The translations under genes and the position numbers were made by a program. A DNA stretch of 56,211 nt, from the NCBI GenBank assembly GCA_030698225.1, contig JAUYNR010000069.1, forward strand, positions 1 through 56,211, read 5' to 3'. This stretch comes from Oxalobacteraceae bacterium (GTDB taxonomy: Bacteria; Pseudomonadota; Gammaproteobacteria; Burkholderiales; Burkholderiaceae_D). Of this stretch, positions 56,196-56,211 are shown in pieces (positions within the stretch are counted from its first letter, which is position 1; each line of letters opens with the position of its first letter). The notes beneath the pieces are model-generated. The model saw only the letters and a list, made by a program, of their open reading frames with translations, was not told where the DNA came from and did not search any database.

Positions 56196-56211
56196 GGAAA
56201 AAATTAGAGGG

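Larger units (their letters stand above)
55739..56211. other. Right-edge intergenic region rich in repeats
   Basis: No gene supported. It holds a composite CCCTCTCCC repeat (55853-55975), a half copy of the same family (CACCCTCTCCCCAG, 56057-56070) and a large palindrome (56137-56195). Frames here are products of the repeats. Confidence 0.6.

Overview
The window looks like a chromosomal segment of a betaproteobacterium, most plausibly Burkholderiales and near Oxalobacteraceae. This rests on the overall gene set: a sigma-54/PrpR propionate cluster with both AcnD/PrpF and PrpD, a CysB-flanked sulfate assimilation cluster with a DUF934 protein, pepA divergent from lptFG, and moderately high GC. 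The genus is an inference; no rRNA gene is present. Most of 1-42 kb is conserved metabolism. 43.4-55.7 kb is an accessory block with unusual gene content.

Layout. 0.3-12.4 kb is the 2-methylcitrate (propionyl-CoA) pathway: prpR divergent from prpB-prpC-(MliC-like lipoprotein)-acnD-prpF-prpD, then prpE. A full-consensus sigma-54 promoter lies upstream of prpB. 12.7-18.8 kb carries an isochorismatase-like hydrolase, a GAF-PAS-PAS-GGDEF diguanylate cyclase, xthA, an EamA exporter and pepA. 18.8-21.1 kb is lptF-lptG. 21.1-29.6 kb is sulfate assimilation: a CbiX-like chelatase and SUMT for siroheme, cysN, cysD, cysH, DUF934, cysI, a TauE/SafE exporter and divergent cysB. 29.7-35.9 kb has a methyltransferase, ppnN, a spermidine-synthase-like gene flanked and altered by repeats, a DnaA-box/AT-rich region, a CYTH-CHAD protein and trxC. 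36-40.3 kb is an ABC exporter (ATPase, FtsX permease, HlyD adaptor). 40.6-43.1 kb has amn, an initiator tRNA-Met with terminator, and a truncated rlmI-like gene.

The accessory block (43403-55628) is entirely on the + strand. It encodes a ThDP-dependent acetolactate-synthase-like enzyme, an SDR oxidoreductase, two overlapping small citrate-synthase-fold proteins that both lack the usual catalytic residues, a TonB-dependent receptor, an orphan periplasmic substrate-binding protein, and a 1491-residue hybrid kinase ending in intact-looking GGDEF and EAL domains. I infer a module that makes or modifies a small carbonyl/acyl metabolite, takes it or a related ligand up across the outer membrane, and reports it through phosphorelay and c-di-GMP. 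This is a hypothesis from gene order only.

Four kinds of dispersed DNA repeat lie between genes. (1) A 58-59 bp element occurs six times, with end blocks GGAGTAT and ATAC and a central CCGC block always 24 nt from the GGAGTAT block. (2) A CCCTCTCCC/GGGAGAGGG palindrome family has composite longer copies. (3) GTAG...CTAC hairpins lie after prpB and at the 3' end of amn. (4) A 19-bp-arm palindrome sits at the right edge. I saw no CRISPR array, no complete insertion sequence and no phage genes.
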